A program made the translations under genes and the position numbers. From positions 1,464,321 to 1,528,320 of the forward strand of contig CM063109.1 in assembly GCA_031841125.1 (NCBI GenBank): 64,000 nucleotides of DNA. Direction: 5' to 3'. The stretch's first letter is position 1; each line of letters begins with the position of its first letter. Positions 31,195 through 42,499 of the stretch are shown piece after piece. This DNA comes from Acanthococcus lagerstroemiae (taxonomy: Eukaryota > Arthropoda > Insecta > Hemiptera > Eriococcidae). The notes under the pieces were generated by a model. It ran no database searches. It had not been told where the DNA came from and was given only the letters and a program-made list of their open reading frames with translations.

Positions 31195-32357
31195 CAGAGC
31201 ATTGCAGCCGTATTATACGGCTTTGGCTTTCGGCTTAAACTTGCAACCTTCAAAAATACAGCTTCAGCTTTCGGCTTTCGGCTTTCGTGGGAATAAAGCT
31301 AGCTTTCGGCTTTTTTATGGATGGCTTTCAGCTTTTTCAATTTTTTTCATTTTCTGCTCTGGAGCCATTATTTTGGCCCACAACTGGTTTAATTTGTTCC
31401 TGAGATGATGTTCTTAACCCAAACCAGTCTATTTCCCTCTCTAGAGTCTTCATTCCAGTCTGGAAGTTGAGTTTTCGTAATTTAGCAAACAAGCAGAGAT
31501 GGGCGTTGCTCTTGAAGAGCAAGTTGTTCACTTGCTCTTGTTCACTACTTGGTGAACTTAGTTCTGAACTAGTTCATCTCCTCAAAAAAAGAACAAGAAC
31601 TAGTTCACGATTTTCGGACCTGATCAACTTGTTCATTCTTTGTTCACTTATTTTTTTGTAATTTTTTTTTTGGCTTTTTCTTGTATATTCCCACTTTCCA
31701 GACTTTAGTTTCAACTTTCATAATGGTTTCAGAGTTACAATTATGAATTATAACATTATTGAATTTTTATTTGATTAAATTTTAATCAACAATCTCATAG
31801 GAATTCAATAATTGTTTGGGTAATAGCCTAGTTTTCAGTTGTAGGCTATTACACAGAAAAAATTTTTACTCGCAGTTTTTTTGTACAAAACCCCTATTTT
31901 TAAATGAGCAAGATCAAGAGCAAAGGTTCTTTTTAATGAACAAACGATGAACTAGATCAGTGGGAACTTGGGAGACCAAGTGAACAAGAGCAAGAACTAG
32001 TTCACTAAAAATAGAAAAGAACAAGAGCAAGAGCAAATTCATTAAATAGTGAACAACGCCCATCTCTGCAAACAAGCATCAGAATGAAACTCAGAACTTA
32101 GAAACAGCGCGTCAGGCGTTAGCCAGTCAGCTTCCCAGTGTAAGAAACTGCAAATTCTATCATTTTCATTTAACTTTTCTGTATTCTTGGCGAATTTTTT
32201 TTTCTGTAAGCCGAAAGCTAGCCAAAAAATACGGCTTTTTACGGCTTTACAAAAAATGCAGCTGCCCATGTATCGGCTTAAGCTTTCGACTTTTTCATGA
32301 AAAATACGGCTGGCTTTCGGCTTTAGCTTTCCGCTTTCGGCTGGCTGCAATGCTCTG
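31195..32357. mobile_element. Non-autonomous hAT element, 1163 bp, CGGCTTT-rich
   Basis: Ends CAGAGCATTGCAGCC and its inverse GGCTGCAATGCTCTG, flanked by a perfect 8-bp target duplication TTGGAAAG (31187-31194 and 32358-32365), the hAT hallmark. The body is built from repeats of GGCTTTCGGCTTT-like units on both sides of a central insertion at 31494-32068. No transposase. Confidence 0.9.
31494..32068. mobile_element. Nested non-autonomous hAT element, 575 bp
   Basis: TIR CAGAGATGGGCGTTG at 31494-31508, inverse at 32054-32068, with perfect 8-bp duplication CAAACAAG (31486-31493 and 32069-32076). The interior has many GAACAAG / GAGCAAG / AGTTCAC units in both orientations. It sits inside the CGGCTTT element and is therefore younger than that copy. 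Confidence 0.92.
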
Positions 32358-32365
32358 TTGGAAAG

Positions 32366-35300
32366 TTCCTATTGATAACTGATAAGTCACAACGAGCGTT
32401 CTGGTGACGTCATGTATCACTGCCTTACACTCTTGCGTCCATTGTCTACCACCGCTAGTCTTCTTCTGTTCTGTTCATATGTCAATGTGATCCCTAGTAT
32501 AATCTGCTCTCAAACCATCATCCAAGCTCTTCTTGAACATCGTAATATTATAATATTATTTTAATTTTTGCTCGAATGTTGTTGTAAAACTCGAAAGTGT
32601 TTTTATTAAAATAATAATTATTTTATATCATGAATGCTACTTTACGAGCATATAGCATTAATTTTCCGAATGAATTATTATTGCATCGTGCCTTTTTATA
32701 ATTATTGTGCAATTCGTGTTGGTCACCGTAATCTCAACTTGATGGTTTGATACTGCGATTTGTCTATTCATTTTGCGAGCGTAGATAACCGTAAACAGAG
32801 CGAATGCTTTTGATTAGGTAAGTAATCTTCAAAACTAATTACGTCGTGTATTTTTATTTTTTGGTCGTCTCGTCTCTGTAATTGAATTTTGGAGTGCCCA
32901 TAGTGCCGGATGTGCGTGATCTTGGAAAATCCAGCACAAGCATGTTAATGTCGGTTCTACGTTGAATTTCACTTTTACGGAATCAAATTCGATTTCAGCC
33001 GAGGGTGTTCTGTAGATTTCTAGTATATGAAACACTTTGAAGTAGAAATAGTGCTCCGGCTCAATTCGTGCGAGCATCGGGTTTCCTTACTGCGCACGAA
33101 AAATCTTCGAAGTGAGCGTTCCGTTCATGTCGCCCGAGTATTTTGCCCTTCGGTCTGTTATTCAATTAGGTATTGATATGGTTATAACTGACGTCTGATT
33201 CATTAGTCTAAGCTGTTGATATGGTATAGTCGCCGGAATATGATTAATGATTCAGTTTCGAATAGTAGGTAATCATATCTTCGGTGGCTAGATGTTGTGT
33301 GCTAAAGAAAGCCGAATTCCCGTATTATATTCGACTCGTTCTGTTCCAGGTAAAACACACGACGTTGATTGGATCTACTGGAAATGGGGATCGACGAATT
33401 GGATCGAGGGATTTGCTCCTGCACATATCGGTATGTGTCGCTGATATGCAGTTTTCTTTGTTAGAATTATTTCCATAGCACTTGGCTTGTTCTTGCCCTT
33501 GATCTTCGAAGATACGAGGTATTATAATTATTAAGCTCTTTTCTATCCGAGATCTAATTTTGTGGGTTAGGTTCGTGTAGCTGAAATGAAAAAGAAGGAA
33601 AAATTCCCGCTGGCTGCCGCATTTTGTGTAAAATCCGTTCTCGTATTTAGATAAATTTCTGTTCCTAATCAGTTTTACCGCATTGCACATTTGACTCGAC
33701 TCTCGAGTAACTACATATGTCAAAAATCGGTAGCCTGTCTATAATAATTGAGGTAGTCCCCGTTTTCCGATTATCAACTTCTCTAAATTCGCTCTTAATC
33801 TATTTCATTCGTAACAGAAGTTTCAATTTTGGCGTATGAAAATATAAAACATGTAAACCCGGACTCTTCCTCGGTAATTAGCTTACTTTTTAATGGTTCC
33901 ATACTGAAGAAGGTCGAGAGTGTTCGCATTACTTCACAATTTCTCAATATTATCTGCATACGTGAAAAAGAAACAAGAGCTGTTATTTTCCACCATACTC
34001 GCTGATATTCGGAAAAACAACATTACGCTTGTGTTCAGAAGACGATTATTCTCCTCTACAAGATATTTTTACAATTATTATCTTTGTACCACATCTTCCT
34101 CACAGATGGGACTGTAAGCGGTACACGTTCTAAAATGTTAAACTACCTAAATGTTCAAATCTGTTTTCCCGGGAGTGCTTCTTTCGAGGTAACGTATCTA
34201 TGTGACCTGCTCATCAAAATTGTGGAACCTAGTAGTAGCATGGGATGGTTGGAAATTGAAACATTCAACGAGTATAATAATTATTGCGGGTATCATTTTT
34301 TATCTCGATGTTTGTTTGACTGCGTTTTCGAAATAATAATATCTAGCGGTAGCGGAAGTTAAAAAAGAACTTAACAATTGCTATGCAGGCACCACGCCGC
34401 CACTACTACATCTATCACACTCAGGGAAAAACGGCAAAAGAGCTTTTGGATTGCAATTCGTGCGCGTGGATCCCTTTTTTTTACCCGTATGTTCGAAGTT
34501 GCCTTCGATTTCAAGAGGAATTGGAAAAATTGAAATTGCCCCCCCCCCCCGAGAAATAGAAGTGAGTCAGTCTCGCACTGGGAACTTTCTCCTATTAATT
34601 AAGGGACTATTTCGAATGCATTTCCCAACAGATCTTTGACGTTATTCTTGATAATACGTTTCCCAAGTCTAATTTTATCGGATTAGTGAGCTATTTAGAT
34701 CATTTGGAAAAGTTCACTTAGAATGAACCAATCAAACATTGTCGCTGCTCATTTGAGCGGGGAAACTCGTTAAATATTTACCCTTCTGTAATCGATGATC
34801 AAGGTGGTGTATGCTGTAAGGTGTGTAGGTAACCGCTAACTGGTGAGAATCCAACGTTCTTGTTACCGTTGCGTTGTGCTTTTCCGGCGAGTACGCGTAC
34901 AATAAAACGGTCAGATATCATTTAAAAAAATAATAATAATAAACAAAAGATACACACTATGCGCCGTTAAAAAACTTACGGGTGGTGGTGGTGGTAAGCG
35001 GTATTAGGCATATCGTCTTTATTTTTTAGTTTGTACCGCGCTCTACATACACGTACGTACAGAGCATCATGTTGTCATGTGCCGTATCGCGGAGTGCGAA
35101 TGTATTCTTCATTCTCAAGCCCACCCTTATCACATTGGTGGAAGGTGAACCGTGATTTAATAATTGCGAGTATTGCGAGTGACCAGTTACCACAAAAAAT
35201 GTGAAGTAGTCTTCTAACGTCACGCCAGCATCGCCTTAAATCGCTCGTAAATTTTCTGTTCGGCGATAGTAACTGCGGCATTTACTCGTGTACTATTCGT

Positions 35301-35635
35301 ATTTCCTATTATAACGTCATGTATTGCGTACTCCATGTCTACATCTAGTACCAACACTTTGTATCATGTTTGCAAACAACCCAGTAAAAATGATCGGATC
35401 ATCCGCATATTTACTTCAAGTCTCTGGACCTCTTTCCTGAATGACAGTTGGACCAAAATTTGGCATAAATGCGTATCAGCTCGTAATATTCCTTCTTAAA
35501 AACCAACATCGAAAACTGCGTAACGCCTCAACTCGTTCTCTTAAAATATTATTATCATTACCTATTATTATTATTATTATTATTATTATTACAGTCTTCG
35601 TATACCTAGTGTTCAGCACATACTAAGTTATATAC
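32366..35635. other. No gene seen; simple repeats
   Basis: No convincing coding sequence on either strand (frames up to 132 codons, none with a recognisable domain). Simple repeats: C10 near 34540, TGG repeats at about 34981-34995, ATT repeats at about 35560-35592. 5' untranslated exons of the downstream host gene could lie here but cannot be seen. Confidence 0.5.
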
Positions 35636-35639
35636 ATTG

Positions 35640-36534
35640 TATACCGTCAGGTCAACGCACCCCGCTCGCGGGCATAGATCCCCCCCCCCCGTGGTTACCC
35701 AAATTTTGCGATTTTGGGCCACTCTATCCCAGACTATTCCTACTCTTCTTTCGATTTCATCGCGCCATCTGATTACTGGCCTCCCTTTTCTTCGTTTTAG
35801 CCCATATGGTGTCCAGTCAGTTATTCTTTTGTGCCATTTATCGTCTTTTTCTCTCGCTAGGTGTCCTGCAAACGCGAATTTGGACTCCTTAATTTTGTAT
35901 GTTATTGTACTCGAATTTGCTTTTTCGTATATTTTTCTGTTTTTTACCTTGTCTTAGGCTTTTGTGTTTAGAATACTTCTTAACATTCTGTTTTGAGTTG
36001 TTTGCAGTTTCTTAAGTTGAGAGTTGGTGAGGGCCCATGTCTGGGATCCATACGTTATAGAAGGGATGACGCAGCTTTCAAATATTTTTACTTTTGTTTT
36101 TAATTGCATATTACTTTTGAGGACATATTTTAAGGCCCAAAAACTTTTCCATCCATTTTGTATTCTTTTGTGTATCTCGGAGTCGAATTTTTCATTAATT
36201 GATATGGTCTGACCTAGGTAATTGGTTTCCTCCGCTATTTTGATTTTAGCGTCATTAAGTAATAGTTTAGCATCGGGGTCTGACGAGAGGAAGAACGTTT
36301 TTCTCAGGTTTATTGTTAGGCCTACCTCCGCGCTTGCCTGTTTTTTAATTCGGTTATCATCTCCTCCAGCTTTCTGGTATTCTCTCCTAACAGCACTATA
36401 TCATCCGCAAATCTAAGATTATTCAGGTATTTACCATCAATTTTGATCCCTTTTTCTCCCCTGTTTAATTTTCGAAAGACCTGTTCTAGTACCGCATTGA
36501 ATAGGTTCGGCGAGAGCGGGTCGCACTGCTTCAC
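35640..36534 (-). pseudogene. LINE 1 RT palm and C-terminal region
   Basis: Minus-strand frame with QCDPLSPNLFNAVLEQVFR, then the catalytic box NNLRFADDIVLLGE. Past a frame change it continues with LNDAKIKIAEETNYLGQTIS, SITYGSQTWALTNSQLK and FAFAGHLAREKDDKWHKRIT to GRPVIRWRDEIERR. This tail is characteristic of RTE-like LINEs. Broken into several frames. Confidence 0.85.
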
Positions 36535-36669
36535 ACCTCCGTATTCCGAATTTTTTGCCCTCTTTGTCTAATTTTAAATAAGCGGTTGCGTTGCAGTAAA
36601 GTTTTTGGAGAATGTTGATAATTACTATGGGTGTACCTTGTTTACCTTGTTCAGCGATATTTTATCATG

Positions 36670-36934
36670 ATATATGGACGCTGTTTAACAAAAGGGATCT
36701 AACCCACAAAATCCGCTTTTTGAGAACACGTGATTCAAAGTTCAAGAGCCATGTAGAAACTATATGGCATTGCGTTTACTGATAGGCTTCTTTCAACGTG
36801 AGTACCCATTTTGGAATCGGGGCTCCAATTTTGAAAAATTCTACGTTTTATGCTCTTTCCAACGATACCTACTAATAACTCATTTTGTTTACAAATGTGG
36901 GTTAGTTCCCTTTTGTTAAACAGCGTCCATATAT
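36670..36934. mobile_element. 265-bp MITE inside LINE 1
   Basis: 28-bp perfect TIR: ATATATGGACGCTGTTTAAC.. at 36670-36697, inverse at 36907-36934. Pairing continues inward with AACCCACA / TGTGGGTT. LINE RT coding (NKAFDT on one side, DKISLNK on the other) resumes across it. The ATATAT ends make the target duplication ambiguous (TA or ATAT). Confidence 0.88.
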
Positions 36935-37755
36935 CGTATCAAATGCTTTATTAAAAGTCGATAAGAAGAGCGCTGAATTCTAGATTATATTCCCTTGTTT
37001 TTTTTTCTTCAAAAGCTGACTTATCGTATGTATATGGTCTACTGTAGAATAATTTCTCCGGAACCCAGCTTGCTCATAGGTTTGATTCATATCTAATATT
37101 GGGTATATTCTATCCTTCATGGCGGTAGTTATTTATATTTCCTCTGTCCCCTTTCTTGTGTAGAAGTATTATTCCAGCTGTATTCCGCTGTTCTGGGGTC
37201 GATCGAGTTTCAGTTATTTTATTGAATAAGATTTTTACAGGTTCTTTTAGGGCATCCTCACTAATTTTTAAAATTTTATTTTCGATATTGTCTGGGCCTG
37301 ATATTTTATTTTTATTCAGTTTACTCGAGACTTTTTCAGTTTCCGAGAGTAGTATGTACGGAAAGTCTATTGATTCGTTGGTTTGTTCTGACGTTGTATA
37401 GTTTCGCGTAAAATCTCGTTGCAACGTCTAAAATTTCGTCCCTGTTATGAGTGGTTGAGTTGTCTGTTCTTGATACTTTTGATAAGATTTTTGTGTTCCT
37501 AGTTAGTGCTTTCTTGGCTTTTTTCGTAGACTAGCTTTTTTCGATAATTTCACGGGCTATCTCCGACTCGTAGTTCTAAACGTCCTCGGGGATCGCCTTT
37601 ATCAGTTTTTTAAGTTGCGTTAGTTCAATTTTGTTTCTGGACGACTTTTGGCCTGATCTCTTCAAGTTTGTCCTTTTCGTTATCAGTCGTTTTTGCTTTT
37701 ATGACGCCTAGTTGTTGTGTGGTCTTCTGTATTGCGTTTGTTACTATGGTGTAAT
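36935..37755 (-). pseudogene. LINE 1 RT, N-terminal part
   Basis: Minus strand: linker with EIAREIIEKS and TRNTKILSKVSRTDN, then SSKLNKNKISGPDNIENKIL, PVKILFNKITETRSTPEQ, GIILLHKKGDRGNINNYR, the standard start of LINE RT, followed by NKAFDT just before the MITE. Frames are broken; a stop and shift lie between 37424 and 37560. Confidence 0.82.
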
Positions 37756-38424
37756 GTGTACGTCCACATCGAAAGGGCCCATCTTGTCGATCTTAGTTTA
37801 GGAGATACACCCATTTTTATGAAAAATTATGGGGGAAAAAACACGAAAAATAGGGTTTTTAGCGTTTTGTGTACCTGGAAGCATGGTCTATCAGCGCGCG
37901 TAGAGATATTTTCGATTTCGCTGTTTTTTCCGAGAGATAGCGCCCAAAACGTCGCGGATGAGAAAGGGCCCACTCTGTCGATACCCAGTTTTTCAACATT
38001 TTTCCCTTCGTACGGCCGAAATAAGAGAAAGTTAAAAGGGACCACTTTATCGATACTCGTTTTACATTGATTTCAATGTAAAAAGGTCCACTTTGTCTTG
38101 CACTCGTCGATGCACATTAATCGCTGCACATTGCTGCATTTTTGGGTGGACACTTCTCTGTACCAGTTTACATCGAAATAAGTCCAAAATTTTCATTTTA
38201 AACGTAAAATGGTTATAAAATATCGTTTTTTCAAAAAAAATTTCTTACTCAAACTTTGACCGCGTTTTTCTTGAAACTACAATTTTTCAAACTTTGATTT
38301 CAAAAATTCCTAAAAATTCGAATTTCTGACTTAAAAACCTCGGGTTTGACTCATTGTGACCGAAATTTATCCTAATATCACCTTCCATACCGACTAGGTG
38401 AGCCCTTTCGATGTGGACGTACAC
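37756..38424. mobile_element. TE4: 669-bp TIR element with iterons, inside LINE 1
   Basis: 23-bp TIR GTGTACGTCCACATCGAAAG continuing GGC (37756-37778; inverse 38402-38424). Internal repeats of consensus AAAGGGCCCACTTTGTCGAT start near 37771, 37962, 38034 and 38081; the first overlaps the TIR. Non-coding. No unambiguous target duplication. Confidence 0.82.
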
Positions 38425-38590
38425 TATAGTTTCTGTACATCGTCTGTTTCGTAAAAGTTTGTATTTATTATCAGTTCTCTAATTTTTTCGTTTGCCAAAC
38501 AGGATTGCGCACAATCCTAGTAAAGCGCACGGAAAAAGCCCACAAAGCGATGTTAGGAATACGCACATGAAAATATCAGGAAAGCGCACA

Positions 38591-39020
38591 TTACCGTGTA
38601 CAGGAAAGCGCACAAGTCAAAAAGCGCAAAAGATGAAAAGTGTAATAATCTTGAAGGTAACATGAGCATATAGAAATGAGATTACGATCACGTCGCGTGT
38701 TCCGACCTTGAGTTCGCGATGTATCGATCAGGAATTGTAACTTCTTTGTAGGTCTAAGGGGTGCAGCACGCTTCCTTTTCATTTTCAGATAAGTCTCCGA
38801 CTGTGATAGTCGTAGTATTTCAATGAGATGATGGATGTCGAGTTTGGACGTATAAAACTGATCTTTCAGATGACGGTGAAAGCTTTCTGCACCATTTGTG
38901 GTACGTGGTCCCACTTCTAGTTCCCCTGCCCACAACGTGGGAGGGAACTCTGCGTCATTGTCTATGTTGTTGTTCAATATGTAATCGGAAAATTCGAGGC
39001 ATTTCTCATTGTCTGGACAT
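38591..39020 (-). pseudogene. MULE transposase, C-terminal fragment
   Basis: Minus-strand frame: PDNEKCLEFSDYILNNNIDN, then FPPTLWAGELE and TTNGAESFHRHLKDQFYTS with IHHLIEILRLSQSETYLKM, matching the C-terminal part of insect MULE-type transposases (the NGAESFHRHL block follows the catalytic region). It ends in a stop near 38591. Upstream, at about 39020, the frame meets a possible acceptor (TATATGTCCAG) and very AT-rich sequence, so an intron may precede. The catalytic DDE part is not present in recognisable form. Confidence 0.7.
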
Positions 39021-39170
39021 ATAAATTAAAACTAAAATAAATAACTCTCCTATAAATCCTAATATAATTGGAATATTAATATTAATAAAAAATATAATTA
39101 ATATTAACTTATTTAAATAATTTATATTAATTTTTATAATTATTAAACGCCGTTTGGAAAAATTATATGC
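39021..39170. other. Very AT-rich segment within the MULE remnant
   Basis: About 150 bp almost entirely A and T (ATTAATATTAATAAAAAATA and similar). Possible intron of the MULE gene, or inserted mitochondrial DNA; not decidable by eye. Confidence 0.35.
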
Positions 39171-39472
39171 ACATCAACTCGCAAAACGCATCGCTAACTT
39201 CGGCTGGATTCAGGAACGACAAACTGAAGAACATCTTCAACCTCGAACCTATTGTTGAGTCCTTCTCAGAAAATTGTTACCTCAATCCGACATTGCTAAT
39301 CTTGCGAAACCAATTTTGGCCCAAATGAAAACGACAGCACTTAATCTGTAAGCTACTAAAAACGTTCTGGTTCATTTCAAGATAATTCTGCTATGTGCGC
39401 TTTCCGTATATTTCGCTGGGCGCATTTCTATGCATGAAAATCAACGTTTTACCTACATTGTGCGCAATCCTG

Positions 39473-40040
39473 ACGCAGCCTTCTCGCCAATGACCAGCGT
39501 ATCATTACCAACGTGGACATTCTGTCGTCTTTCCGGTGGCTGCGTTCGATTTCATTTCTTATTCTACTGTCAGGTGATATCGAAGTCCATTTTTTGTTGG
39601 TACGCTTTTTGAAGAAAGATTGTGCGATTTTGAGGTTATTTTTCAATGCCAAATCTAGTAGCCTTAACTCGCAGTCATTTGTGTTACCAATGCTGTATTT
39701 GCCTATATTTGATGAAGGTGCTACGTCGCGTCGGTACCAATTTTTGCGTTCCAGTCTCCCATTATGATAGTATAGTATTCTTTCTCCTCTGCATACGTCT
39801 TATCAACCAGCTCATAGAACGGCGCCAGCCTTATTACCTATGTAGGTCTAAGTTCTTCTATTCCGGATATGACTTATAGTCTGGATATTTTTTGGGGTTA
39901 TTTTGATTGGGTTCGGTGTTTCGGTTGATTGGGTCATTTATGGTGTTAATTCGGGGGTAGGAGGGGGGGGGGGTTGTTGCAGTCTACTTTCCCCACGGAG
40001 ACTGCATGCCGGCTTGGGCAGGCCAATTGCGAGTTGCGTA
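39473..40040 (-). pseudogene. LINE 1 APE endonuclease
   Basis: Minus strand: YYTIIMGDWNAKIG, then after a stop and shift NTNDCELRLLDLALKNNLKI and KRTNKKWTSISPDSRIRNEI, the core of an apurinic-type endonuclease that nicks the target in LINE retrotransposition. The N-terminal third is unrecognisable (C/G runs near 39965). The MULE element interrupts it right after RNEIE and a few further residues. Confidence 0.82.
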
Positions 40041-40068
40041 TGACTTTGACCGTGTACTTACATGCCTG

Positions 40069-40780
40069 TTATTTACTTATATTAGGTATCTTAGCGGTAC
40101 GACTTGGTTGTCTTCTGAATAAATTCAGTTTCTTCTGAGTCTCCTCGCTCATCTCTTTTCCCTGGTTTCTGTTTTTTCCTTGATTTGTGTGGGTGTTCCT
40201 AGAATTGAAGGCTTCGTTTGCTACGGTCTCCTTGATAATTTTGTCCAGCACATCTTCGTTGTCTACTCTTCTAGCTCGACTGTCGTCGGAAACTTGAATA
40301 TATAGGTTACCATCGTCAGTATCCCACACGTACTTTATAATGTTATTTTTGCGATATTCTAGGGCTTGCGATTTTAGCTGGCGAGTTGAATGGGTTAGGT
40401 GGTTTGTGACATATATGGATATCGCAATAGTCGTATGGCTCAAGTCTCACGTCTAATTGGTCTGCCACTCTGTTTGTTTCTTCCGTGAGCGTATTCTCCG
40501 TTTCATCTTTAGTTTCAGCGATGCCGTTTATGATTATATTATTTCTGAAGCTACATTTTTCGTGCTCTTCTAGCTTCTGAAATAGGATGGTATTTTCTTC
40601 TTTCAGCTGCGCCAGCTGCTTCCCTATTACTTCATTTTTATTCAACAGTTCCTTTTTCGTTTCCTCGGATTTTGCTGTCATTTCGGACTTGACTTCAACG
40701 ATCGCCTCTTTGAGTTTTTTGTAGAGCTTTTCGTTGTTCATTGCGAGAAGGTTAGACGAAACGTTATTTAACAAAAGCAA
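40069..40780 (-). pseudogene. LINE 1 ORF1, coiled coil and FP25K-like domain
   Basis: Minus strand, two overlapping frames. N-terminal: MNNEKLYKKLKEAIVEVKSE and a long heptad-like stretch to LKEENTILFQKLEEHE, then SFRNNIIINGIAE. The second frame: ALEYRKNNIIKYVWDTDDGN, LYIQVSDDSRARRV, EDVLDKIIKE. The latter resembles the C-terminal domain of LINE ORF1 / baculovirus FP25K-like proteins; these are nucleic-acid-binding. A frameshift near 40385 separates the parts. Confidence 0.78.
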
Positions 40781-40790
40781 ATTATGCCAT

Positions 40791-42008
40791 TCCGCAACAC
40801 AGAAATACGTGATTAACTAACACGTTTATGTTTGTGAATATATGTATGTACTCGCTGATAGTGGTGTCGAATGCACTGCTGATCGCACTAAAACACGTCA
40901 ACCGGTTTGAACTGCTAATCGAACTCCCTCTCTTAAAATATAAGGGTACATATGTAGGGAAGAGGGAGGATGTTTTGGACAGGCCAAGTTTTGAAAAGTC
41001 GATTTTTCAACTATTTACGCTGACTCAAAATTGATAATTCTTGGATGGTATATTGGCATCTCTGATAACTAAGTATTCCACAAAAATATTTACCGAGTTC
41101 ACCATGATCCAGAAAAAAAGTGTTTTTCTTAAGAAAAATAATGGGCTTTGTGGTTTCTAAAATCAGGAATATCGTTTGACTGTGAAATTGTACAAATCTC
41201 CAACTTGATCATTAGATAAAGCAAACATTCCAGAATATAATATTCACCAATTATTTTTCGATAATTTCGAGACAGACCCTTGAAAACTTGGTTGTTTCTG
41301 GAGTGCAGTTCGTACCTTTCTGAAAAAATGGTAGTACCTACGTGTACGAATCGCGAATACCTATTGCGCAAAATTCGTCCGTTATCTGGTCAGCTATGTG
41401 CTCGTCGTAGTTTAAGTACAGACCATGGACTATCGACTGCCGACTACCGAATATTTACTCAAAAATTTATTCTACGTTCTCAAGTTCTTTAATATTACTC
41501 GTTGTGTTCGCCATTTTCTCGATCGTATACCTATAATCTAAAATCCATAAAATCTACTCACCATTGTACGTATACGTACCGTTTCTAGTACATGTACTCG
41601 TAATGTACAGTGTTTTAACCCCTTCCCTCTGCCCACTACGTGCTTACGCTTAGGCTTGTGTAGATCTGCTCGTATCGTACGAGTTCCTGGCCACCTGTAC
41701 CTCGTACTTTTGCGGCTTCGCATTTGCCGGAAATCGCGATTCCTTCTTTAATTTCTGCTTGTACAGTACATACAGCATACATAGGTTGTAAGTGCACTCC
41801 GTCTAAACGTTGGCGACTTCATTTTTGTAAGGCTGGCACCTTTTACCGACTTTTACCGACTTTTCGAAGAAAAGGGAGGTATTACACTCGTCACAGTTGT
41901 GAAGTTGGGGGCGGGGGCAATGTTTTTTTTGCGTTTCAGAGTGTTTAGAACACGACTGTAATAGTCTGAATTTCATTTCCTTATATATATATATATATAT
42001 GTACACCT
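40791..42008. other. No gene seen
   Basis: Short frames only. A (TA)n run lies at about 41982-42000, directly before the tandem-duplicated block. Confidence 0.55.
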
Positions 42009-42288
42009 TAATTTTGTGGGAAGAAAATCTCAGAAACTATTGAATCAATTGATTCCAAATTTTGGTATATTATGGAGAAGTGCTCGAAGTTGTTAAAATA
42101 AGCTTTTGAAGGCAATCGGTCGAGCCGTTCGTGAGTTTTCCTTGAGGACAAAATTTGTGGCACAAAATTCTCAGGAACTATCGAATCATTTGATTCCAAA
42201 TTTTGGTACATTATAGAGAAGTACTCGAAGTTGTATTGGTGAAAGTTTGATAACAATCTGTTGAGTCGTTCACGAGTTTCCTCAATTT
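42009..42288. repeat. Two-copy tandem repeat, period about 141 bp
   Basis: Copies start near 42009 and 42150. Shared blocks: TTGATTCCAAATTTTGGTA, GAGAAGT, CTCGAAGTTGT, and CGTGAGTTT / CACGAGTTT. Diverged by scattered substitutions. Confidence 0.8.
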
Positions 42289-42340
42289 AAGTTCAGCATA
42301 AGAAGCGCAAGGCGACTTATGTACTCGATGTTGTTTGGGA

Positions 42341-42475
42341 TTTAATTTATACGAAATCGAATTTTGATAGCCGCGTAGTTGTGTTGTATTATACAAATGC
42401 TTCGGTCTTACACGTTTCCGCCTTGAATGTATCGATTTCAAATTTATACGAACTCTAATTTTGATAGCCGGGTAG
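42341..42475. repeat. Two-copy repeat, period 97 bp
   Basis: AATTTATACG followed by AATTTTGATAGCCG.GTAGTT occurs at 42344 and 42441. Confidence 0.75.
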
Positions 42476-42499
42476 TTTTATATTTTTATAATACTATTC

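Larger units (their letters stand above)
38500..39472 (-). mobile_element. MULE-type DNA transposon remnant inside LINE 1
   Basis: 16-bp perfect TIR CAGGATTGCGCACAAT at 38500-38515, inverse at 39457-39472. Subterminal copies of AGGAAAGCGCACA-like motifs at about 38520, 38554, 38578, 38601 and 38620 (left), and TGTGCGCTTTCC near 39393 (right). A MULE transposase C-terminus on the minus strand lies inside. A 9-bp target duplication expected for MULEs was not found. Confidence 0.75.
35640..40790 (-). mobile_element. LINE 1: RTE-like non-LTR retrotransposon, broken by three insertions
   Basis: Read on the minus strand: ORF1 (40780 to 40069), APE endonuclease (about 39960 to 39473), RT (about 37740 to 36322) and a C-terminal tail to about 35640. 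Three TIR elements interrupt it: a MULE remnant (38500-39472), a 669-bp TIR element (37756-38424) and a 265-bp MITE (36670-36934). Multiple frameshifts and stops; no chance of activity. The 3' end near 35640 is placed by loss of coding similarity; no poly-A or target duplication was identified. Confidence 0.85.

Noticed and set aside
39021..39170. Candidate mitochondrial insertion (NUMT)
   Set aside because: Extremely A/T-rich like insect mitochondrial DNA, but too short and low-complexity to identify a mitochondrial gene by eye; an intron is equally likely.
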